Below, in pieces: positions 57,216 through 64,000 of a stretch of 64,000 bases of DNA. Position numbers and translations under genes: made by a program. The first letter of the stretch is position 1. Every line of letters begins with the position of its first letter. Source of the DNA: Pseudoalteromonas luteoviolacea B = ATCC 29581 (GTDB lineage Bacteria; Pseudomonadota; Gammaproteobacteria; Enterobacterales; Alteromonadaceae); NCBI GenBank assembly GCA_000333235.1, contig CAPN01000051.1, positions 682,001 through 746,000 of the forward strand. The letters are read 5' to 3'. The notes below the pieces were generated by a model that saw only the letters and a list, made by a program, of their open reading frames with translations, searched no databases and was not told where the DNA came from.

Positions 57216-58226
57216 CTATTCTTCGTCGTAGAAACGCATAAGTTGGTCTTTCAAGTTTGCAGGGATCCCTTTAATCACCAAAGTATCGGTTTCTTTGTTA
57301 TACACGACTCGTGCCCCGAGATGTTTACGCTCAAAGCTTACGCTTACCCCCCCTCCAACGCCTGAGAATTTAACCATGCTTGAAACGGTTTTTTTATCGA
57401 CGGGAAATGACTCTTCTAACTCATAGCCCTGGTCTTTATAAAAATCACTAAAAGCGATATCACCCGATTTAGAGAGTGTTTCAGAGAGTTCGCTCACCTG
57501 AGCGTCGTCGCCTGTCGATAAACAATCATTACAATAATCAAATACTTCTTTACGAAGTGTATCTTTTTCTTGTTTATCGAATTGCTGCTCACTTAAATAC
57601 TCTTCAACCGCTTGAAGCATCACATTGCTTTGCTGTTTTGCATCAACCCCTTCTTCACAACCTAAAAAGTCTAAAAAGAAGTCAGCCACTTTTCGGCCCG
57701 CTCGGCCTTTGATAAAAGAAATATAGCGATTTTGCTCAGCCTCGACGTCCCAACCCGTTAAATCAACTCGAGCTGCCAATTGCATGCGGGTTATGTCTAA
57801 ATGCTTGGATGCTGCTAAATCCAATTCCGACGTAATCGCGTAATGTTCTTTAATATTGATGAGCGCAATTAAAACGTAATCCGTCGCAATGTAAGTGTAA
57901 TGACAAAACACCAAGTAACCGGTTTCATTAAAGGCATATTTATTGAGTTCTTCTTTTAAAACCTCTGTCGCTTTTTGCGTAAAGTGCCAAAATCCTAATT
58001 CATTATTTCGATAGCTTTGTAAAGCACTCGCTGTGACACTATTTTTTTCCGACGAAAACGCACAAAACCCTTTACCCGGTTTACCGTTGTACGCGTGGTG
58101 AAGTTGTTCAATAAAAACATTCACTTTTTCATTTACGATCATCTCATCATTACGTAAATGGATCTCGGTTTCTTCGTCTTGCTTGTCGACATAATGTACG
58201 ACTAGCTTATTAACCTCAATGCTCAT
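57216..58226 (-). CDS. yejK: Nucleoid-associated protein YejK (NdpA)
   Basis: A 336-residue protein of the NdpA/YejK family, close in length to E. coli YejK (335). The N-terminus of the family (VNKLVVHYVDKQDEETEIHLR) and the segment FIKGRAGRKVADFFLDFLGC are present. YejK associates with the nucleoid and binds topoisomerase subunits in E. coli. It is divergent from yejL-yejM, as in E. coli. Confidence 0.95.
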   Translation of the reverse strand: MSIEVNKLVVHYVDKQDEETEIHLRNDEMIVNEKVNVFIEQLHHAYNGKPGKGFCAFSSEKNSVTASALQSYRNNELGFWHFTQKATEVLKEELNKYAFNETGYLVFCHYTYIATDYVLIALINIKEHYAITSELDLAASKHLDITRMQLAARVDLTGWDVEAEQNRYISFIKGRAGRKVADFFLDFLGCEEGVDAKQQSNVMLQAVEEYLSEQQFDKQEKDTLRKEVFDYCNDCLSTGDDAQVSELSETLSKSGDIAFSDFYKDQGYELEESFPVDKKTVSSMVKFSGVGGGVSVSFERKHLGARVVYNKETDTLVIKGIPANLKDQLMRFYDEE

Positions 58227-58290
58227 ATTTGTTTTTCGCGCCTCTGGTGTTAAAATCTGAATTTATTATCATTTAGTTACAGAACAATCG

Positions 58291-58506
58291 ATGCCTATTT
58301 TATCTAAATACAGTAATGAACGCGTAGAAAAAAACACAGACCGCTTACTCAAGGTCTTATCTGATGACAAGGCAACGGTTGACCTTAGCCTGATGTGTCT
58401 AGGCAATTCAATTACGCACATTTTAAACGAACATGTTCCAGCAGACAAACGTCAAGCTGTTGCAGAGAACTTTGCAAAAGCCCTCGTGCAATCGTTGAAT
58501 AAGTAA
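58291..58506 (+). CDS. yejL: YejL family protein (DUF1414)
   Basis: A 71-residue protein matching YejL (75 aa in E. coli): PILSKYSNERVEKNTDRLL and LSLMCLGNSITHILNEHVPADKRQAV are family segments. Function is unknown. It sits two bases before the yejM-like gene and is divergent from yejK, the conserved order. Confidence 0.95.
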   Translation: MPILSKYSNERVEKNTDRLLKVLSDDKATVDLSLMCLGNSITHILNEHVPADKRQAVAENFAKALVQSLNK

Positions 58507-58508
58507 GC

Positions 58509-60017
58509 ATGAATCTTAATCCACAAAGCCCGTTTGCATCAAAAGCGAGTCAACTTCTAAGTTGGGGTCATTGGTTTACCTTTGCTAATATTGCACTTGT
58601 CTTGTTAATTAGTTTGGGCTATTTGTGGGCAGACAGTGCTCCTACAACGTGGCTTGGTCGCTTGTACATGGTGATCACGTGGCTAAGTCATACTAGTTTT
58701 ATTACCTTCTTAGCGTTCGTGCTAACTATTTTTCCATTAAGTCTTATATTTCCTTATCCGCGACACATCCGAGGCATGGCCGCGATACTGGCAACCACCG
58801 GCTTGGCTTGGCTTTGCTTGGATACTTTTGTCTATTTTCAACTCGGTTATCACATCAATGTTGGCGCATTGAGCGAAATTATTACTGTGCTAATGCAAGC
58901 CTTAAGTGCACAACCGGTATTTTTCACCTTAATTGCAGTGCTACTGGTGACATTATTTTTTGTCTTTGAATTGGTCGTAAGTAACTTTGCATGGCGTCAT
59001 CTTGGCGAACTGAAACAGCTTAAGTTTCCGCGATATGCTGCTGCCAGTATTGTGACGTGTTTTGCTGCCAGTCACAGCATTCATATTTGGGCGGATGCTA
59101 ATTCGTATTTTGACATTACCAAACAAGACAATGTGTTGCCGCTTTCTTACCCAACAACCGCGAAAAGCTTGCTAGCTAAACACAATTTAATCGACATTAA
59201 CGACTACAAAAAGTCCACTGAAATTAACCTCGATCCAAAACTATTAGACTTTTCGCTAGCTACACCATTGCAAGAATGCCAAGCTCCTGATCTAGAGCCG
59301 CAAGAAGTAAGCGAACCATTGGTAAAGATCTTGGTATTTAAAACTAAATCTCAGCTAAACGAATTTGTAAAAAATCAAGGTGAGCTTAATGCCCATAAAT
59401 CCATGCTGCACCCTGCCGACCCGTATGACAGTTTATTTAATCTAGTCTATGGGTTGCCTTCCATTTACAAAAAGCTTTTAGACTCCAAACAGCTGCCACC
59501 TTGGGCCAACGACGAGCTGGTTTCTGTTCATGGCGAGAAACAATTTAAACACTTAGCTATGAAAGGTCGACCGATTGAAATTCAAATAGTTGATACTGCC
59601 GAAGAAATGGCACCTTATCAATCGATTATCGCGCTGAGTTTCGAAAATGACTCGAAAGCAGTGATCACTACCTCTACTTTCTTTAGCAATATAAATTCTT
59701 TCAAAAAAATCAACGGATTAGTTCAGCCAATGGACATTGTTACGACGGTGCTAACGAATACCCTTGGCTGCCCTGAACTTGCTCAACAGACAACTCTTGG
59801 TCATGATTTTTCAAGCAAACAGCAAGACGTCGGCGTGAATTATTCTCAAGGTGTATTTATTGCATATAAAAAAGATCGAATTACGCTTATAAAATCAGAT
59901 GGCAGCTATCAACAATTGTCAGCGGCAGAAGGGTTTGTCATCGATCAGAAACTTGATATACCATTTCTGATCCAAGCGATTAAACAACTTAAGCAATTTA
60001 GCCAAAGTGGGAGCTAA
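58509..60017 (+). CDS. YejM-like inner-membrane protein (DUF3413) with reduced periplasmic domain
   Basis: A 502-residue homologue of YejM/PbgA, the E. coli protein that senses periplasmic LPS and controls LpxC proteolysis via LapB. The N-terminal five-helix membrane part is well kept: FASKASQLLSWGHWFTFANI, then YPRHIRGMAA and the LCLDTFVYFQLGYHINVGAL block. The periplasmic part (about 240-502) is shorter than in E. coli (586 aa total) and lacks the sulfatase-like opening (VVFLVIDSLR) and metal-site motifs. It has probably diverged strongly, keeping the membrane role. It follows yejL by two bases. Confidence 0.85.
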   Translation: MNLNPQSPFASKASQLLSWGHWFTFANIALVLLISLGYLWADSAPTTWLGRLYMVITWLSHTSFITFLAFVLTIFPLSLIFPYPRHIRGMAAILATTGLAWLCLDTFVYFQLGYHINVGALSEIITVLMQALSAQPVFFTLIAVLLVTLFFVFELVVSNFAWRHLGELKQLKFPRYAAASIVTCFAASHSIHIWADANSYFDITKQDNVLPLSYPTTAKSLLAKHNLIDINDYKKSTEINLDPKLLDFSLATPLQECQAPDLEPQEVSEPLVKILVFKTKSQLNEFVKNQGELNAHKSMLHPADPYDSLFNLVYGLPSIYKKLLDSKQLPPWANDELVSVHGEKQFKHLAMKGRPIEIQIVDTAEEMAPYQSIIALSFENDSKAVITTSTFFSNINSFKKINGLVQPMDIVTTVLTNTLGCPELAQQTTLGHDFSSKQQDVGVNYSQGVFIAYKKDRITLIKSDGSYQQLSAAEGFVIDQKLDIPFLIQAIKQLKQFSQSGS

Positions 60018-60043
60018 ATAAACCGAAGGAATAAGGAGTGAGC

Positions 60044-60526
60044 ATGGTGAAGCACGGAATTGCACTTTTGCTAATTATGGCAAGTCTTCACTGCGCAGCA
60101 GAACCGATAGAAACGGAATACTACAAATGCACCACTGAACGTGGTGTGGTGTTCAGTCAATTTCCCTGTTCGAGCAATGCCATCGCGCAAAAACTGGTAC
60201 ATGACGCCCCCGAATTGGCAGTGCCCACTGAAAACCACACTAAAACACTCAACCAACTTGAAAAAAAACAAATACAAAAATCATTAGAGCGAAAAATTCG
60301 TGCTTATCAGCATCGTATTACCGTTTTAGATAGAGAGCATGCTGCCGCTGTCCGCCTTACCTTGGAAAAACTCGAACGAATGATGGACAAACGCACCCGC
60401 CGCAGAGTCACTCGTGAAGTTAAAGCCGAGATTCGAAAGCTCGACAAAGATCACGATAACAGTAAAAAAGAAATTTATCGTACCCTTCAAGACCTAGAAA
60501 AGAAATTAGAAAAATTTTCAAAATAA
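60044..60526 (+). CDS. DUF4124-domain secreted protein with coiled coil
   Basis: A 160-residue exported protein. A signal peptide (KHGIALLLIMASLHCAAE) is followed by a DUF4124-like module (YYKCTTERGVVFSQFPCSS) with a likely disulfide between its two Cys. From about residue 70 to the end there is a charged, Lys/Arg/Glu-rich coiled coil. The frame opens at GTG 60038, but AAGGAG (60033-60038) fits ATG 60044 five bases on. The cellular role is unknown. It lies 26 bases after the yejM-like gene. Confidence 0.82.
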   Translation: MVKHGIALLLIMASLHCAAEPIETEYYKCTTERGVVFSQFPCSSNAIAQKLVHDAPELAVPTENHTKTLNQLEKKQIQKSLERKIRAYQHRITVLDREHAAAVRLTLEKLERMMDKRTRRRVTREVKAEIRKLDKDHDNSKKEIYRTLQDLEKKLEKFSK

Positions 60527-60619
60527 CGACTGAATATAAGCTTTTCGAGACTTTTAAGTGACAAATCAGAGCAAAAGCCTTACAGTTTGTTAATCCATGG
60601 CACTTGAGAATAAAAAGAT

Positions 60620-62335
60620 ATGCGTGCTATTGAAATTGCAGAGCTTATCCTTGCTGGATTTGCTAAACACTACGAGATTTTTCAAAAAATCACCGCCGAT
60701 GCCCCTGTTGCATTTGCAAAACAAGACTGGGGAGCTATTCAATCCATTAGTAAACAACGCATCAGCCAATACGACGCCCGGGTTAACGAAACCATCTCGT
60801 TACTAAAAACAAAACAACACATTCAGCCTTTAGACACCGCATTGTGGGCAAAGGTGAAAGTGAATTTTTCTGAACGTTTGGTTTTTCATCCTCAAGCTGA
60901 ATTAGCCGAAACCTTTTATAACTCTGTTTTTTGTCGTTTATTTCATCGGCGCTATTTTAATAACGAATTTATTTTTGTCGAGTCTACACTTAAAAACCAA
61001 AGTATCGTCCCTGTCGAAGCGGAATATCGCAGTTATTTTCCCGTTGTTAATGGGCTGAAGCCAACCATTCGGAATATCATTAATCATTTTGGCTTTGGAG
61101 TAGCGTTTCAAGATTTAGATAAAGACATTCGGCAACTAGTCAAAGCATTTATAAAACAAGCGCCAGACACCCACCACCAACGACATCAAATGCGTTTTGA
61201 TATACTCCATTCTCCGTTTTATCGAAATAAAGCCGCATACATCGTTGGGCGCGTCGTGTCACTTTCTGGCATACAGCCGTTTATTATCGCCATCCTTAAC
61301 ACTAAGGAAAAAGGTCTTCACATAGATGCGTTGATCACGCAATCAAGCCAAATGCGCGTGATTTTTGGATTTGCTCGTGCGTATTTTTTTGTGCAAACAC
61401 ATGCACCCTCCGCGTTAGTTGGGTTTTTAAACCAACTTATGCCAAGTAAAACTCCCGCCGAGTTATACAATGGCATCGGTTTTCACAAACAAGGAAAAAC
61501 GGAGTTTTATCGAGAGTTTTTACAGCAACTTGAACAAAGCAACGAGACGTTTATTGCCGCACCAGGTACGCGCGGCATGGTTATGATGGTGTTTACACTC
61601 CCTTCTTTCCCGTACGTATTTAAAGTGATCCGAGATACCTTTTCAGAAAGTAAACCTTTTGGCAGAGACACGGTGCTCGCGCGATATCAGCTCGTTAAAA
61701 ATCATGACCGTGTTGGTCGCATGGCCGATACTATTGAATATTCGAATGTTGTCTTTCCTTTAAGCCGATTTTCATCTGAATTATTCAATGAGCTAAAAGA
61801 AAGCATCGCGGGCAGCATGATCATTGAGAATGACTTACTCATCATTAAACATCTTTATATAGAGCGTCGCATGACACCGCTCAATTTGTTTCTCCAAACT
61901 TGCAGCGAAAGCGATGCAAAACAAGTAATGCGAGACTACGGCTTTGCGTTGAAAGAAATGCTGTCAGCTAACATTTTTCCAGGTGATATGCTCTTAAAGA
62001 ATTTTGGCGTGACTAAACACAAACGAGTCATTTTTTATGATTACGATGAAGTTCAGTATCTAACCGACATGAATTTTAGAACGTTACCAAAGCAAAGTGC
62101 AGAAGACTATCTCTCAACTTCCGATATTTCTGCTGCGCCACAAGATGTCTTTCCAGAACAGCTATGTACATTTGTTCTACCAGACCCTAAACTAAGGGCG
62201 TTGTTTCTTGATGCACACCCAGAGCTTGCTAGCGTTGAGTTTTGGCGGCAAGCACAACACGATATTCGCCACAAGGTGATGAAACACATCTATCCCTATC
62301 CTCCAGAGCAACGCTTTGATACTGGAGAGTTATAA
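60620..62335 (+). CDS. aceK: Isocitrate dehydrogenase kinase/phosphatase
   Basis: A 571-residue bifunctional enzyme (E. coli AceK is 578) that phosphorylates or dephosphorylates isocitrate dehydrogenase and so directs carbon into the glyoxylate shunt. The N-terminal regulatory domain (about 1-310) precedes the kinase-like core with AAPGTRGMVMMVFTLPS and FKVIRD (ATP lysine), and the YDYDEVQYLTD metal-binding block. The usual partners aceB and aceA are not next to it. A LysR regulator gene starts 18 bases after it. Confidence 0.95.
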   Translation: MRAIEIAELILAGFAKHYEIFQKITADAPVAFAKQDWGAIQSISKQRISQYDARVNETISLLKTKQHIQPLDTALWAKVKVNFSERLVFHPQAELAETFYNSVFCRLFHRRYFNNEFIFVESTLKNQSIVPVEAEYRSYFPVVNGLKPTIRNIINHFGFGVAFQDLDKDIRQLVKAFIKQAPDTHHQRHQMRFDILHSPFYRNKAAYIVGRVVSLSGIQPFIIAILNTKEKGLHIDALITQSSQMRVIFGFARAYFFVQTHAPSALVGFLNQLMPSKTPAELYNGIGFHKQGKTEFYREFLQQLEQSNETFIAAPGTRGMVMMVFTLPSFPYVFKVIRDTFSESKPFGRDTVLARYQLVKNHDRVGRMADTIEYSNVVFPLSRFSSELFNELKESIAGSMIIENDLLIIKHLYIERRMTPLNLFLQTCSESDAKQVMRDYGFALKEMLSANIFPGDMLLKNFGVTKHKRVIFYDYDEVQYLTDMNFRTLPKQSAEDYLSTSDISAAPQDVFPEQLCTFVLPDPKLRALFLDAHPELASVEFWRQAQHDIRHKVMKHIYPYPPEQRFDTGEL

Positions 62336-62353
62336 TGATAAAAAAGGAACGTT

Positions 62354-63292
62354 GTGAACATCAGTAAAATCGATTTAAATTTACTCGTTTACCTCGACAC
62401 TCTGTTACGCGAGTGCAATGTGACACGGGCAGCAAACCAATTAAGTATTACTCAACCTGCCATGAGCAATGGCCTAAAGCGCTTAAGAAATCTGTTTAAT
62501 GATCCTATTTTAGTTCGAACATCAGATGGCATGGTGCCGACTGAACGAGCACTTGAATTGCAACCCGTGATCCGTGGGATCTTGATGACGTTAGAAGAAA
62601 CACTCGCGCCAAATCGAGAGTTTACGCCAGGGCAAAGTAAACGAGTATTTCGCATCATGGCTAGTGACTATGCCGCAAGTACCCTGGCACCTAAGTTATT
62701 AAACAAATTGCATGAAGAAGCACCCGATACGACACTGGATATCCTAACCCCTAGTGACGTTACGTTTCACGATGTAGAAAATGGTAAGGTCGATATGGCG
62801 ATTAACCGTTTCGAAAATTTACCACAATCGTTTCATCATAAACGTATTTGGAAAGATAGTTTTTGTTGTCTTGTCAAAGCAAGTAATCCTATCATCCAAC
62901 ACTTTTCTCTAGATGCATATCTAAAAGCACGTCATATTTGGGTAAGTAAAACAGGCTTTGGTGTTGGTGTCGGCATGGATCCAGCCGATGTCCAAAAATT
63001 AGGCTGGGTTGATGAAGCGCTCGCTCATTTTGGGAAACATCGTAATATTGCAACGTTTACCCGTAATTACCACGTTGCCATTCATTTAGCAAAAGAGCAA
63101 AATTTGATTGCTACGCTTCCATCGAAAGCGGCCGACATTTACAAAGACGACCCTAATTTAGCAATTTTAGAGCCGCCATTTCCTATTCCTCCATTTGAGT
63201 TGGACATGATCTGGAGTCCATTGCTGCATCGAGATGCCAGTCATATATGGCTTAGACAAAAAATTGCCGAAGTCGCCGAAGAACTCAAATAA
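62354..63292 (+). CDS. LysR-family transcriptional regulator
   Basis: A 312-residue regulator. The N-terminal winged helix-turn-helix (SKIDLNLLVYLDTLLRECNV, then TRAANQLSITQPAMSNGLKRLR) is followed by a substrate-binding effector domain (about 95-300). The 'DLNLL...L' start resembles the NodD/LeuO-like LysR branch. The start is GTG 62354 with AAAGGA (62343-62348) upstream. The effector is unknown. Being 18 bases after aceK it may be cotranscribed with it. A terminator follows. Confidence 0.9.
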   Translation: MNISKIDLNLLVYLDTLLRECNVTRAANQLSITQPAMSNGLKRLRNLFNDPILVRTSDGMVPTERALELQPVIRGILMTLEETLAPNREFTPGQSKRVFRIMASDYAASTLAPKLLNKLHEEAPDTTLDILTPSDVTFHDVENGKVDMAINRFENLPQSFHHKRIWKDSFCCLVKASNPIIQHFSLDAYLKARHIWVSKTGFGVGVGMDPADVQKLGWVDEALAHFGKHRNIATFTRNYHVAIHLAKEQNLIATLPSKAADIYKDDPNLAILEPPFPIPPFELDMIWSPLLHRDASHIWLRQKIAEVAEELK

Positions 63293-63298
63293 AATTAA

Positions 63299-63339
63299 AC
63301 AACGCTCAATAAATTGCCGTTGAGCGTTGTGTGTTTTTT
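63299..63339 (+). terminator. Rho-independent terminator after the LysR gene
   Basis: An 11-bp perfect stem (ACAACGCTCAA 63299-63309 with TTGAGCGTTGT 63320-63330) is followed by GTG and six T residues. It lies seven bases after the stop. Confidence 0.9.
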
Positions 63340-63356
63340 AAAATGCTAAAAACGGC

Positions 63357-64000
63357 CTAAAAGTTAGTCATCTCTTTAATATGATGAGCAAATTCACCAA
63401 CCGGAAAATCCTCTTCGTTAGAGAGTACAATAACCACTCTATTTGGATTGAATTGTCTTAAAATGTGAGCACGAAAACCATCAATTGCGCCGCCATGTTG
63501 ATAGCTCGTCGAGCCAATCTCACCTTTCGACACAAGCCAACCTAAAGCATACCCATTGTGACTTGCTAAATACAATTCGTTTGTGGAATTCACATTAATC
63601 AAGCTATGGTTAGTCAATGCTTTATGCCATTTATGAAGATCGAGGATAGTTGAGGATAGCGCCCCAGCTGCAAAAGCGATCGATGGATCCCAAATCGTTA
63701 CTTTCTTCCCATCACCATAACCGACTGCATTTTCAAACATTCCATTGTCCACCAAGCCATATTCACTTTGGTGCATTTCAAGAGGTGTAAAAATATTGTC
63801 TTTTATAAACTGCTGGTAAGTCTGGCCACTCACCTTTTCAATAATAGCGCCTGCCAAAACATAGTTTGAATTTGAATACTCAAATTTTGTCCCAGGCTCA
63901 AAGCGAAGTGGTTCATTTTTAAATCGATCAATCAGTTGTAAAGGTGCTATTGATTGGTGCTTAAGTGAATCAAACCAACTTAAATTAGTATAATTCGCTA
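63357..64000 (-). CDS. Serine beta-lactamase-fold hydrolase (partial, N-terminus outside window)
   Basis: The C-terminal 213 codons of a serine hydrolase of the class C beta-lactamase/PBP4*-like group. FEYSNSNYVLAGAIIE contains the YxN motif (Tyr-Ser-Asn), and YQHGGAIDGFRA gives the HxG motif that replaces KTG. The serine (SxxK) motif would lie beyond base 64000. Such proteins are often secreted esterases or D-peptidases rather than antibiotic-resistance enzymes. The frame stays open to the window end, so the true start is not seen. Confidence 0.85.
   Translation of the reverse strand, partial: ANYTNLSWFDSLKHQSIAPLQLIDRFKNEPLRFEPGTKFEYSNSNYVLAGAIIEKVSGQTYQQFIKDNIFTPLEMHQSEYGLVDNGMFENAVGYGDGKKVTIWDPSIAFAAGALSSTILDLHKWHKALTNHSLINVNSTNELYLASHNGYALGWLVSKGEIGSTSYQHGGAIDGFRAHILRQFNPNRVVIVLSNEEDFPVGEFAHHIKEMTNF

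Noticed and set aside
1-64000. tRNA, rRNA, CRISPR, insertion sequences and prophage
   Set aside because: I looked for cloverleaf-like segments, regularly spaced repeats, transposase motifs and integrase/attachment sites and found none. A tRNAscan, CRISPR and IS search would be needed to be certain.

Overview
The window looks like chromosomal DNA from a marine gammaproteobacterium of the Alteromonadales type (Pseudoalteromonas, Psychrosphaera or Thalassotalea relatives). I infer this from AT-leaning sequence, from gene orders shared with Escherichia coli (yfbV/ackA-pta, yffB-dapE, apbC/metG, plsX to fabF, pabC-mltG-tmk-holB-tatD, rne/rluC, yejK/yejL-yejM), and from families typical of that order (DUF3718, CLCA_X, COG3603 ACT protein, propeller kinase, 7TMR-DISM sensors). 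The genus cannot be fixed from sequence reading alone. I see no rRNA, tRNA, CRISPR array, transposase or phage genes.

Layout. 1-5.6 kb: a Bax-like glucosaminidase (cut by the window edge), a dGTPase-like HD hydrolase, a DUF3718 secreted protein, xthA, a membrane protein, rlmA and yfbV. 5.9-9.2 kb: ackA-pta. 9.4-12.4 kb: a tight five-gene operon (ACT protein, glucose-EIIA-like protein, yffB, dapE, M15 peptidase). 12.5-18.2 kb: alaA, a lone Hpt protein, a DTW tRNA-modification enzyme, a HEWWH metallopeptidase-like CLCA_X protein and a membrane EAL phosphodiesterase. 18.7-22.5 kb: dcd-apbC divergent from metG. 22.6-35 kb is the most accessory part: a hybrid sensor kinase, a TonB-dependent receptor, a hydrolase/acetoacetate-decarboxylase-like/FAD-oxidoreductase operon, a periplasmic binding-type protein, a small lipoprotein, rsmF and a gene-free stretch with a candidate small RNA. 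35.2-38.9 kb: a 1208-residue propeller sensor kinase.

39-50.6 kb is a long leftward run of envelope, lipid and replication genes: yceD-rpmF-plsX-fabD-fabG-acpP-fabF, then pabC-mltG-tmk-holB-pilZ-tatD and a PhoD-like phosphatase. fabH is missing from its usual place between plsX and fabD. 50.7-56.6 kb: maf-2, an HAD phosphatase and rluC, then rne behind a leader of about 420 nt. 56.6-57.2 kb holds no gene but has strong inverted-repeat structure that looks like a dispersed repeat. 57.2-64 kb: yejK divergent from yejL-yejM, a DUF4124 protein, aceK, a LysR regulator and a beta-lactamase-fold hydrolase cut by the window end.

Most of the window is conserved housekeeping. The best leads are the noncoding structures (34.87-34.98, 56.77-56.98, 18.29-18.40 and 2.77-2.82 kb, and a Fur-box-like palindrome at 12.43 kb), the EIIA-like protein that has lost one active-site histidine, the FAD-oxidoreductase/ADC-like/hydrolase cluster, and a YejM homologue with a reduced periplasmic domain.
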